64,000 nt of DNA from Actinomycetospora cinnamomea (lineage in GTDB: Bacteria > Actinomycetota > Actinomycetes > Mycobacteriales > Pseudonocardiaceae): contig NZ_QEKW01000019.1 in the NCBI RefSeq assembly GCF_003096675.1, positions 1 to 64,000 of the forward strand, written 5' to 3'. Each line of letters begins with the position of its first letter. Within the stretch, counting starts at the first letter, position 1. The position numbers were made by a program, and so were the translations under genes. The notes beneath the pieces were generated by a model. It made no database searches. It saw nothing but the letters and a program-made list of their open reading frames with translations, and was not told the origin of the DNA. This document shows, piece by piece, positions 48,087 to 56,689 of this stretch.

Positions 48087-51000
48087 GTGGCATCGTCGCT
48101 CGTTCGTGTCCGGCTGCTGGGTGATGTCGCCCTGCTCGCCCCCGACGGCGCCGTGGCGCGCCCGGGTCGGCGGCTGCGCACGGTCCTCTCGCTCCTCGCC
48201 GCGGCGGACGGGACCGTGACGGTGTCGACGCTGATCGACGAGATCTGGGGCGAGGACCTGCCCGCCAAGCCCGGCAGCGCGCTGCACGTGCTCATGAGCC
48301 GGCTGCGCCGCGAGGTCCCGGACGGCGTGCCGCCGCTGCGCATCGACGTCGTCGGCGAGTCCTACCGCCTCGACCTCCCGCGCGACGCCGTCGACCTGCA
48401 CCGCTTCCACGACGCCGCCACGGCCGCCCTCGGCCCGACCGCGACCCAGGAGACGATCCTCGAGCACGGCGGTCGCGCCCTCGCCCTGTGGAGCGGCGAG
48501 CCCTTCGCCGGCGCCGCCCCGACGCCCCGCCTCGAGGCCGAGCGCGTCCACGCCCGCGAACGCCTGTTCCGGGTCCTCGAGCGCCTGGGCGCCGCGCTGC
48601 TCGGCGCCGACCGGCCCGACGACGTCGTCGACGTCGTCCGCCCGTTCCTCGCGCTCGACCCGACCCGCGAGCGCCCGACCCTGCTCGTCGCCGAGGCCCT
48701 GCACCGCGCCGGGCGCACCGGCGAGGCCCGCGAGATCCTCGAGGCCAAGCGCCGGTACCTCCGCGAGGGGTACGGGCTCGACCCGTCGCCGGAGCTCGAC
48801 GACCTCGACCGCCGCCTGCGCGCCCCCGCCCCGACCCGGCCGCGCCCCACCCTCGTCGGCCGCGACGACGAGCTGGCCGCCGTCCGCGCCCTGCTCGAGG
48901 CGCCCGACGCCGGCGCCGTCCTCGTGGTCACCGGCGAGGCCGGCATCGGCAAGAGCACGCTGCTGCGGGCCGCGCGCCGCGAGGCCTCCGCCCGGGGCAC
49001 GGCCGTCGGCGGCGGCACCTGCGACGTCGACGCGCCACCGTGGTCGGGATGGGCCGAGTCCCTCGACGAGCTGGGCATCGACCCCGTCGCGCCCGGCGAC
49101 CTCACCGCCGGCCGCGCCCTGCGGAGGCGCCTGGCCGACCGCGCCGAGCACACCCCGGTGCTGGTCACCCTCGACGACGTCCACCACGCCGACTCCGCGT
49201 CGCTCGCCGCGCTCAAGGCGCTGGCGCGGCTGGGGCTGCCGGCCGGGGTGGTGCTGGTCGTGGCCGCTCGCGAGCCCGACACCCACGCCCACCCCGCGTG
49301 GTCGGCCACCCACGCCCAGCTCGCCGTGCTCGAGGGCGTGCAGGACCTGCGCCTGCGCGAGCTCGACCACGACGCCGTCGCCGAGCTCGTCGCCCGCCAC
49401 CTGCCCGGGCTCGCCCCGCACGGCGTCGCCCGCGTCACCGAGGCGCTGTGCGAACGCACCCACGGGCACGCGCTGCACGTCGCGGCGGTGCTCGAGTCGC
49501 TCGAGGGGCTCGACGACCCCGACGGCGAGAAGGCGTGCCGCGAGCTCGCCACCGTCTTCCCCGCGCGCCTGCGGCCGCTGCTCGACCACCACCTCGCGCG
49601 GCTCGAGCCCGCCGCCCGCGAGGCCCTCGACGCGCTCGCCGTCCTCTCGCCGATCCCGCTCGCCGACCTCGCGGCCGTCCTGGGCACGGGGCCGCTCGTG
49701 GTGGCGACGTCGCTGCGCCGCTCGATCGACCGCGGCCTGCTGCGCGCCACGGCCGACGGCTACGCCTTCCGTCACGCGCTGACCCGCGACGCGGTGCGCG
49801 CCGACGTCCCCCCGGCGAGCGCGCAGACGCTGCACCACGCCCGGTTCCGGGCCCTGCCCGACCACGCGATGGACACCGAGCCGTTCACCGTGCTGCGCCA
49901 CGCCGTCGGTGCCGGCGCGCTCGTCACCGCGCGCGAGCTCGGCGACGCCCGGTGCGCCGCGGGGATCGCGGCCTACCGGCAGGGCGCGGTCGAGGAGGCG
50001 CTGGCCCAGCTCGACGGGGTGTCCGAGACGAGCCGGCCCAGCACCGTCGCCCTCTACCGCGGGCTCGTGCTGCAGGCCCTCGGGCGCCACGAGGAGGCCG
50101 ACGAGCTGCTCGACCAGGTCGTCGAGCTGGCCGAGCAGGGCCAGCCCGCGGCGGAGGGCGGGGAGGTCGACGACGCTGCCGTCGACGCGGCCATCGACAC
50201 GGTCGACCCCGTGATCGAGGACGCCGTGGTCGCCGCCGTCGGGCACGACGCCATGGGCATCGACGTCTCCGGGCGCCCGCGCCGCGCGCGGCGATTGCGC
50301 CGGGTGCGGGAGCTCGCGCTGACCGACGGGCAGCGGGTCGAGGTCCTGCGCAGTCTGATCCTCGAGGAGGAGCAGCTGCACGGGGACGCCGACCCCGACC
50401 TGCTGCCCGAGCTGCTCTCCCTCGCCGCCCAGGGGCTCGACGACCCGCGCCTGCTCGCCGGCGTCCGGGTGCTCGAGGCCAACCACCTCGTCGACGCCGC
50501 GATCCCGTCGGCGCAGCGCCTGGCGGTCACCGAGCAGGCGTGCGCGCTGGCGCGGCGGGCGGGGGAGGACCACCTGGCGTTCGAGGCCGAGGAGCTGTAC
50601 ATCGCTGCCCTGCTGGCCGCGGGACGCCAGGACGAGGCGCTGGCCGCGCACCGCGCGCTCGGCCCGCTGGCCGCCGAGCGGCACCACCCGCGCACGATCT
50701 GGATGGTCGCGCTGCTCGAGGCGGGCCTGCTGCTCGCGCGCGGCGAGACCGAGCAGGCCGACGCGGCGGCGCTGGCGGCGATGACCCGCGGGCAGGAGCT
50801 GGGGCTGGCCGACGCGGTCGGGGCGTACGGGGTGAACCTGCTGACCCGGCACTGGCTCGCCGGCACCCTGCCCGAGCTCGGCGGCCTGCCCGCGGCGGCG
50901 GCGACGATGTACCCGCACGTGGCCGCGTGGTCGGCAGCCGCGGCCGTCGACGCGGTGCAGGCGGGCGACCGGGACACCGCGGCCGGGCACCTCGCCGACT

Positions 51001-51428
51001 GGCACCGCAAGCGCGAGGGCCGCGAGGGCCGGCTCTTCGACCGCCCCGGGCTCTGCCTCGCCGCCGCGGCCGGCTTCGCCCTCGGCGACGCCGCGACCGC
51101 CCACGCGGTCTGCCGTGGCCTGCCGCCCGACCCGCGGGCAACGGTCGTCGTCGGCATCGGCTCGGCGGTGTTCGGGCCGGTGACGCTCTTCCAGGGCCTC
51201 GCCCACGCCACGCTCGGCCGCCGCGGCGAGGCGCGGCGGCACCTCGTCGCGGCGGCGACCCTCGCCGACGAGCTGGGCTGGACGCCGTGGGCCGACGCGG
51301 CGCGCGGGCTCGCGCGCCTGGTCCGTCCGGCCCCCAAGGCGTCGGCGCGTGCGACGGGACGTCCGGCGGAGGTCCCCCCGGACGCTCCGCCGGACGCCCG
51401 CCCGCTGGGCCTGCGCCCGCTGCCCTGA
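48087..51428 (+). CDS. SARP-family regulator with AAA ATPase and TPR-like domains
   Basis: 1113 residues from the GTG at 48087 (GGGGGG upstream). OmpR-type winged helix (about 5-90; RVRLLGDVALLAPDG, LIDEIWGEDLP), bacterial transcriptional activation domain (about 95-240), then a P-loop ATPase domain (about 260-560) with Walker A GEAGIGKST near 283 and Walker B-like VLVTLDDVHHAD. The C-terminal 550 residues are helical TPR-like repeats. Large SARPs often activate secondary-metabolite or morphology genes. Closest candidate targets are the divergent YiiX-like gene and the polysaccharide locus downstream; no evidence decides. Confidence 0.88.
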   Translation: MASSLVRVRLLGDVALLAPDGAVARPGRRLRTVLSLLAAADGTVTVSTLIDEIWGEDLPAKPGSALHVLMSRLRREVPDGVPPLRIDVVGESYRLDLPRDAVDLHRFHDAATAALGPTATQETILEHGGRALALWSGEPFAGAAPTPRLEAERVHARERLFRVLERLGAALLGADRPDDVVDVVRPFLALDPTRERPTLLVAEALHRAGRTGEAREILEAKRRYLREGYGLDPSPELDDLDRRLRAPAPTRPRPTLVGRDDELAAVRALLEAPDAGAVLVVTGEAGIGKSTLLRAARREASARGTAVGGGTCDVDAPPWSGWAESLDELGIDPVAPGDLTAGRALRRRLADRAEHTPVLVTLDDVHHADSASLAALKALARLGLPAGVVLVVAAREPDTHAHPAWSATHAQLAVLEGVQDLRLRELDHDAVAELVARHLPGLAPHGVARVTEALCERTHGHALHVAAVLESLEGLDDPDGEKACRELATVFPARLRPLLDHHLARLEPAAREALDALAVLSPIPLADLAAVLGTGPLVVATSLRRSIDRGLLRATADGYAFRHALTRDAVRADVPPASAQTLHHARFRALPDHAMDTEPFTVLRHAVGAGALVTARELGDARCAAGIAAYRQGAVEEALAQLDGVSETSRPSTVALYRGLVLQALGRHEEADELLDQVVELAEQGQPAAEGGEVDDAAVDAAIDTVDPVIEDAVVAAVGHDAMGIDVSGRPRRARRLRRVRELALTDGQRVEVLRSLILEEEQLHGDADPDLLPELLSLAAQGLDDPRLLAGVRVLEANHLVDAAIPSAQRLAVTEQACALARRAGEDHLAFEAEELYIAALLAAGRQDEALAAHRALGPLAAERHHPRTIWMVALLEAGLLLARGETEQADAAALAAMTRGQELGLADAVGAYGVNLLTRHWLAGTLPELGGLPAAAATMYPHVAAWSAAAAVDAVQAGDRDTAAGHLADWHRKREGREGRLFDRPGLCLAAAAGFALGDAATAHAVCRGLPPDPRATVVVGIGSAVFGPVTLFQGLAHATLGRRGEARRHLVAAATLADELGWTPWADAARGLARLVRPAPKASARATGRPAEVPPDAPPDARPLGLRPLP

Positions 51429-51971
51429 CGTACCCCCCTCGTCAGGGTGCGACGGACGCAGGCCCGCGGCGCGCACCGGCATCGAGGTCTGCGTCGCGGT
51501 GTCCGACCGGCGGCCCACTGCCCTGGCTGCCATCGGTCCCGCTCCCCCCGTGTCACCCGACCCGGCGCGTGACGCAGAGCAGAACCTGTCGCGCTTTCAG
51601 CGACCTTTCAGACCCGCCCCTGCCGACCGGCCAGCCGTCGCCCGAACGGCCTATGTGCCGGTCTCGCTGACGGTCACACCGCCGACGCGCTCAGCCCCGC
51701 CATCCAAAAGCTGACGGGGGATCGAGGAGCGTTACAGATTGCCGACGAGACCTCCTTCACACGGGACTGAACGGGTGAAGCACCGTCATGAAATGCCGCG
51801 TGTCGCGGCGACACGCCGGTTGAAGCACGAACTAGGTGTGTAACGGCGCGAGCACGATCACGCGATAGCGGGACAAGTTCGCCGGACCTCGGGCCGGGGC
51901 GACAGGTGAGCGAGCGGTCCACCAAAGGGCCGCGTGGGCTCACCAACCGTGATGTAGGGGGGACATCCGAG
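51429..51971 (+). promoter_or_regulatory. 543-base region before the exopolysaccharide locus
   Basis: No convincing gene; a 128-codon minus-strand frame (51674-52060) overlaps the transferase gene and has poor codon bias. From about 51700 the DNA is less GC-rich, with a hairpin CGTGTCG-CGG-CGACACG (51799-51815) and TTGAAG (51820-51825), a possible -35 box. These fit a promoter and long leader for the polysaccharide operon, but the start site cannot be placed. Confidence 0.45.
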
Positions 51972-53444
51972 ATGAGCAGTGGCGTCGACATAACGGAATC
52001 GATTGAGGGGTCCGTTCCGCGGCCCCGTCGCGATTCCGAGCGCGCACACGCCGTCACCACTCAGCCCGGCTCGCGCCGCTGGCGCCGGCGCCTCGTGCAG
52101 ATCGCGATCGCCACCGACGTCGCGGTCATTGCCCTCGTCGCGAGCATCGCCACCGTGATCGGCGACTGGGGCCTCGGCCCCTCCGCCCGCTTCAACCTGG
52201 TCGCCGCGGCCCTCGTCCTCGCCGGCCTGACGGCCTACCGCGCCTGGGAGCGCGGGGTGCTCGGCCAGGGCGCCGAGGAGTTCAACCGCGTCCTGCGCGG
52301 CACCGCGGCCGCCGCTATCGTCCTCGCCCTCGCCGGCATGGCCTTCAAGGTCGAGGACGTCCGACCCTGGATCTTCGGGGTCATCCCCGCCACCGGCGCC
52401 GGCCTACTGCTCGGCCGTTACGCGGTGCGCCGCGTGCTGCACCGCGCCCGCCGCGAGGCCCGCTGCATGTCCCCGGTGCTGGTCGTCGGTTCCGAGGCCG
52501 CCATCGCCGACCTCGTCGCCCGCACCCGCCGCGTCCCGCACCACGGCTGGACGGTCGTCGCCGCCTGCACCTCCACCGGAGCCGGCGAGATCGCGGGCGT
52601 CCCGGTGGTCGGCGACCTCGACGACGTCGCCCGCCACGTCCACGAGCTGGGCATCGAGGTCGTCGCGGTCGCCCCGACACCCGGCTGGACGCCGAAGCGG
52701 CTGCACAGCCTCGCGTGGGACCTCGAGGGCGCGGGCGTCGAGCTGGTGGTCGACCCGGGCCTCATGGAGGTCACCGGCCCCCGTCTGCACGTTGCTCCGG
52801 TCGACGGCCTGCCGCTGCTGCGCCTCACCGAGCCCCGCTGGGGTGGCCCGGCCCGCATCGCCAAGAACCTCGTGGAGCGTGTCGTCGCCGGCGCGCTGGT
52901 CCTGCTGCTCGCGCCGGTGTTCCTCACCCTCGCGGTGCTGATCCGCCGCGACGGCGGCCCGGTGTTCTACCGTCAGGAGCGCATCGGTCGCGCCGGCCAG
53001 GCCTTCCGGATGATCAAGTTCCGGTCGATGGTGGTCGACGCCGACCGGCAGGTCGCGCAGCTCGTCGCCACCAACGAGGGCGCCGGCCCGCTGTTCAAGA
53101 TGAAGCACGACCCGCGCGTCACCCGCGTCGGGCGCTTCCTGCGCCGCCTCTCGCTCGACGAGCTCCCGCAGCTGTTCAACGTCATCGGCGGCTCGATGTC
53201 GCTGGTCGGGCCCCGCCCGCCCCTTCAGCGCGAGGTCGCGACCTACACCGAGGACGCCCTCCGCAAGCTCCTCGTTCGCCCGGGCATGACGGGCCTCTGG
53301 CAGGTCAACGGCCGCTCCGACCTCACGTGGGAGGAGTCGGTGCGCCTGGACCTGCGCTACGTCGAGAACTGGTCGCCTTTCCTCGACGTCTCGATCCTCT
53401 GGAAGACGGTCGGCGCGGTGTTCCGCGGCCGCGGCGCCTACTGA
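51972..53444 (+). CDS. Polyprenyl glycosylphosphotransferase (exopolysaccharide initiating enzyme)
   Basis: 490 residues from the ATG at 51972 (GGGGGGA upstream; GTG at 51906 also possible). Five or so membrane segments (about 40-170), a Rossmann-like domain with SPVLVVGSEAAIADLVART, and a C-terminal bacterial sugar transferase domain (about 295-490): FYRQERIGRAGQAFRMIKFRSM, SLDELPQLFNVIGGSMSLVGP, RPGMTGLWQVNGRSDLTWEE. WbaP/CpsE-type: moves a sugar-1-phosphate to undecaprenyl phosphate to begin the repeat unit. First gene of the locus. Confidence 0.93.
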   Translation: MSSGVDITESIEGSVPRPRRDSERAHAVTTQPGSRRWRRRLVQIAIATDVAVIALVASIATVIGDWGLGPSARFNLVAAALVLAGLTAYRAWERGVLGQGAEEFNRVLRGTAAAAIVLALAGMAFKVEDVRPWIFGVIPATGAGLLLGRYAVRRVLHRARREARCMSPVLVVGSEAAIADLVARTRRVPHHGWTVVAACTSTGAGEIAGVPVVGDLDDVARHVHELGIEVVAVAPTPGWTPKRLHSLAWDLEGAGVELVVDPGLMEVTGPRLHVAPVDGLPLLRLTEPRWGGPARIAKNLVERVVAGALVLLLAPVFLTLAVLIRRDGGPVFYRQERIGRAGQAFRMIKFRSMVVDADRQVAQLVATNEGAGPLFKMKHDPRVTRVGRFLRRLSLDELPQLFNVIGGSMSLVGPRPPLQREVATYTEDALRKLLVRPGMTGLWQVNGRSDLTWEESVRLDLRYVENWSPFLDVSILWKTVGAVFRGRGAY

Positions 53445-53512
53445 GCGCCCTCTCCGAGACCCACGCAGCTCATTTCCCTAGCTCCCCCTTGCCACTTTCA
53501 GGAGATTCGACC

Positions 53513-54862
53513 GTGACCAAGGCCCTCCGCGTCCTGATCCTCGGCCTCAACTACGCGCCGGAGCCCACGGGCATCGCGCCCTACACCACGGGCATGGCCC
53601 ACTTCCTCGCCGAGGCCGGCCACGACGTCCACGTCATCACCGGCCTGCCGCACTACCCGCACTGGGAGGTCGCGCCGGGCTACCGCGGTCGCCGCATCCA
53701 CGAGGAGGACGGCAAGGTCCGCATCACCCGGGTGTCGCACCCGGTCCCCGCGAAGCCCACCGGCAAGAGCCGCATCGCCATGGAGGCGGCGTTCGCCCTG
53801 CAGGCGGCCGCCGTCGCCGGTCCGCGGCCGGACGTCGTCCTCGCCGTCAGCCCCGCACTGCTGACCGTCGCGACCGCGCTGCGCTGGCGCTCGCCGGGTC
53901 GCACCGCGGTCGGCGTCATCACCCAGGACCTCTACAGCCGCGCCATCGCCGAGACCGGCGCCCTGGGCGGCAAGGGCACCAAGGCCGCGGAGCGCCTCGA
54001 GCGCGCGCTGCTGCGCCGCGCCGACGGCGTCATCGCCATCCACGAGAGCTTCCGCCGCTCGCTGGTGAACCTCGGCGTCGACGACGACCGCATCACCACG
54101 ATCCGCAACTGGACGCACATCAAGGGCGTCGTCGGCGACACCACGAAGCTCCGCCGCCGCCTCGGCTGGCGCGACGACGAGATCGTCGCCCTGCACGCCG
54201 GCAACATGGGCGCGAAGCAGGGCCTGGAGAACGTGGTCGAGGCGGCCCGCGCCGCCGACCGCGACGGCCTGCCGGTGCGCTTCGTCCTGCTGGGTGCCGG
54301 CAACCAGCGCGCCTACCTCGAGGGGCTCGGCGCCGGCATCGAGCGTCTGCAGTTCATCGACCCGCTGCCCGGCGACGAGTTCCAGACGGCGATGGCCGCC
54401 GCCGACGTGCTGCTGCTCAACGAGCGGCCCGAGGTCGCCGAGATGTGCGTGCCCAGCAAGCTGACCTCCTACTTCGCTTCCGGCCGCCCGGTGATCGCCG
54501 CGACGAGCACTCGGAGCGCGGCAACGAGTGAGGTCTTGCACTCGGGCGGCGGGCGCCTCGTCGCTCCCGGCCAGCCCGAGGCCCTCCTGCGGGTCGTCCT
54601 CGAGGTCGGAGCCGACAAGGAGGAGGCGCTGGCCATGGGATTCCGCGGCCAGCTCTTCGCCCGCGACGCCCTGGACGAGGGCGCCGCGCGCACGGCCTAC
54701 GTCTCCTGGGTCGAGCAGCTCGCCGGCCGCGGCAGCGTCGTGCTCGCGACCGACGCCGACGTCTCGGCCATCCCGGCGCCCCGCTCGGGCCGGCTCCGCC
54801 GCCTCGGGCGCGTCACGACCGGTCGCAAGCACGACGAGGCGGGCGCCGAGGTGACGCCGTGA
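53513..54862 (+). CDS. GT4-family glycosyltransferase (WcaI-like)
   Basis: 449 residues from the GTG at 53513 (AGGAGATTCGACC). LGLNYAPEPTGIAPYTTGMAHFLAEAGHDVHVITGLPHYPHWEV is the characteristic WcaI/GT4 N-terminus; VALHAGNMGAKQGLENVVEAAR and VLLLNERPEVAEMCVPSKLTSYFASGRPVIA are in the donor domain. Likely adds the second sugar of the repeat unit. The stop overlaps the acetyltransferase gene by four bases. Last 50 residues are low-complexity. Confidence 0.9.
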   Translation: MTKALRVLILGLNYAPEPTGIAPYTTGMAHFLAEAGHDVHVITGLPHYPHWEVAPGYRGRRIHEEDGKVRITRVSHPVPAKPTGKSRIAMEAAFALQAAAVAGPRPDVVLAVSPALLTVATALRWRSPGRTAVGVITQDLYSRAIAETGALGGKGTKAAERLERALLRRADGVIAIHESFRRSLVNLGVDDDRITTIRNWTHIKGVVGDTTKLRRRLGWRDDEIVALHAGNMGAKQGLENVVEAARAADRDGLPVRFVLLGAGNQRAYLEGLGAGIERLQFIDPLPGDEFQTAMAAADVLLLNERPEVAEMCVPSKLTSYFASGRPVIAATSTRSAATSEVLHSGGGRLVAPGQPEALLRVVLEVGADKEEALAMGFRGQLFARDALDEGAARTAYVSWVEQLAGRGSVVLATDADVSAIPAPRSGRLRRLGRVTTGRKHDEAGAEVTP

Positions 54863-55485
54863 CGAGCCCGAGGCGTCTCGACCGCTTCACCGGCGCCGGG
54901 TACGACAAGGGGCGCGGCATTTTGTGGCAGGCCGCGTGGTTCGCGGTGTCCCACCTCGTCTTCCAGGCCTGGTGGCTGCCAGCCCGCTTCCGGCCGGTCA
55001 TCCTTCGGGCGTTCGGCGCGGAGGTCGGCACAGGCGGCAACATCCGCAACGGGGTCCGCGTGCACTGGCCGTGGAAGCTCAGCCTGGGCGACCACGTGTG
55101 GATCGGTGAGGGCGTGCTGATCCTCAATCTCGAGCACGTCACCATCGGCAGCCACGTCTGCATCTCGCAGGAGGCCGTGCTCTGCACCGGCAGCCACGAC
55201 GTGCGCTCGCCGAGCTTCGAGTACGACAACGCCCCCATCGTCGTGGGCGACGGCGCCTGGATCACCATCCGCGCGGTCGTCCTCCGCGGAGCCGTCGTGC
55301 CCGCCGGGGCGCTCGCGCCAGCCGGTGCTGTGGTGCGACGGTCGTCCGACTGCGTCCTCGGTGCCCCACCGGAGGCCGGCACTCCGACGAGTGCCCCGAC
55401 TTCCGCTGCTCCAGAGGACGTATTACGTTCGTCCGCCACAGCGGGCGGTGACGCTGGTCTACCGTCTGCGCGTCGGCCGATCTGA
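54859..55485 (+). CDS. WcaF-like hexapeptide-repeat O-acetyltransferase
   Basis: 208 residues. Left-handed beta helix (about 50-155): FGAEVGTGGNIRNGVRVHWPWKLSLGDHVWIGEGVLILNLEHVTIGSHVCISQEAVLCTGSHD pieces, with the catalytic His in TGSHDVRSP. Colanic-acid WcaF and related enzymes acetylate sugar residues in repeat units. C-terminal 50 residues are Ala/Pro-rich and probably not part of the enzyme. Start GTGA-overlaps the GT4 gene. Confidence 0.88.
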   Translation: MTSPRRLDRFTGAGYDKGRGILWQAAWFAVSHLVFQAWWLPARFRPVILRAFGAEVGTGGNIRNGVRVHWPWKLSLGDHVWIGEGVLILNLEHVTIGSHVCISQEAVLCTGSHDVRSPSFEYDNAPIVVGDGAWITIRAVVLRGAVVPAGALAPAGAVVRRSSDCVLGAPPEAGTPTSAPTSAAPEDVLRSSATAGGDAGLPSARRPI

Positions 55486-55506
55486 CGAGCGAGGGGGCTC
55501 CGGTCA

Positions 55507-55564
55507 CGCAGCGCGAGGGGCGCTGCGACGAGGACATCACCGACTTCGGTGCCTTGGGGCACCG
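55507..55564 (+). terminator. Two hairpins upstream of gmd
   Basis: CGCAGCGC-GAGGG-GCGCTGCG (55507-55527) and CGGTGCC-TTGG-GGCACCG (55547-55564) lie in the 105 bases between the acetyltransferase stop and gmd. Neither is followed by a U-rich tract, so they may attenuate rather than end transcription, or separate gmd from the operon before it. Confidence 0.55.
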
Positions 55565-55590
55565 CAGGAGCGTTCACGGGGGGACCGCTC

Positions 55591-56559
55591 ATGAAGCGGG
55601 CGTTGATCACGGGGATCACGGGGCAGGACGGGTCGTACCTGACCGAGCTGTTGCTGGGTAAGGGCTATGAGGTGCACGGGATCATCCGACGTTCCTCCAC
55701 GTTCAACACCGCGCGGATCGATCACCTCTACCAGGATCCGCACGACCCGCACCAGCGGTTGGTGCTGCACTACGGGGACCTGACCGACTCGTCGCGGTTG
55801 GTGACGTTGATCGAGAAGATCCGGCCCGACGAGGTCTATCACCTCGCCGCGCAGTCGCATGTGCGGGTGTCGTTCGACGAGCCGGAGTACACCGGCAACA
55901 CCACCGGGGTCGGCACCGCGCGGCTGCTCGAGGCGATCCGAATGGTGGGGGTGGACACCCGGTATTACCAGGCGTCGTCGTCGGAGATGTTCGGGGCGAC
56001 CCCGCCGCCGCAGGACGAGGACACCCCGTTTTACCCGCGCAGCCCTTATGGGGCGGCGAAGGTCTACGGCTACTGGATGGCGCGGAACTACCGTGAGGCG
56101 CACGGGTTGTTCGCGGTTAACGGGATCCTGTTCAACCACGAGTCCCCGCGGCGTGGGGAGACGTTCGTGACCCGCAAGATCGCCCGCGCCGCCGCGCGGA
56201 TCAAGGCCGGTCTGGAGGAGCACGTCTACCTGGGGAACCTGGAGGCGGTGCGCGACTGGGGCTACGCCCCGGAGTACGTCGAGGGCATGTGGCGGATGCT
56301 GCAGGCCGACCAGCCGGCGGACTACGTGCTGGCCACCGGCACTGCGACCACGGTGCGGGAGTTCACGCAGTGGTGCTTCGAGCGCGTCGGGCTCGACTGG
56401 GAGAAGCACGTCCGGTTCGACGAGACCTACTTGCGCCCCACCGAGGTCGACGCCCTCATCGGCGACGCGTCCAAGGCTCACCGAGATCTGGGGTGGAAGG
56501 CGCAGACGATGCCCGAACAACTCGCCCACGTTATGACCGACGCCGAAGCTCTTGCATAG
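55591..56559 (+). CDS. gmd: GDP-mannose 4,6-dehydratase
   Basis: 322 residues. [30 protein letters not shown] binds [23 protein letters not shown] and [15 protein letters not shown] carry the catalytic Thr/Ser, Tyr and Lys; [17 protein letters not shown] and [14 protein letters not shown] are hallmarks. Makes GDP-4-keto-6-deoxymannose, used by Fcl (36875) to form GDP-L-fucose, or by a reductase for GDP-rhamnose. Codons favour G-ending forms, as in ugd at 7030 and unlike the acetyltransferase before it. The last gene before the GC content falls. Confidence 0.95.
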   Translation: MKRALITGITGQDGSYLTELLLGKGYEVHGIIRRSSTFNTARIDHLYQDPHDPHQRLVLHYGDLTDSSRLVTLIEKIRPDEVYHLAAQSHVRVSFDEPEYTGNTTGVGTARLLEAIRMVGVDTRYYQASSSEMFGATPPPQDEDTPFYPRSPYGAAKVYGYWMARNYREAHGLFAVNGILFNHESPRRGETFVTRKIARAAARIKAGLEEHVYLGNLEAVRDWGYAPEYVEGMWRMLQADQPADYVLATGTATTVREFTQWCFERVGLDWEKHVRFDETYLRPTEVDALIGDASKAHRDLGWKAQTMPEQLAHVMTDAEALA

Positions 56560-56689
56560 TCCTCGCCGCGAGGCTTATCGTCCTCCGGATAAATTGGAGG
56601 AATCGGCCAACTCTGCGGCCACGACGCCTTCGCCTAGCCACTTGTCGCGCGCTCCGCGTGGAGGACCCCGCGGCCTGTTTGCATGGGCA

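Noticed and set aside
48063-51533. Minus-strand frame of 1156 codons
   Set aside because: Mirror of the SARP-ATPase gene; composition dominated by Gly/Arg/Val/Gln without folds.
51674-52060. Minus-strand frame of 128 codons before the polysaccharide locus
   Set aside because: Overlaps the start of the transferase gene, poor codon bias, no ribosome site or family.
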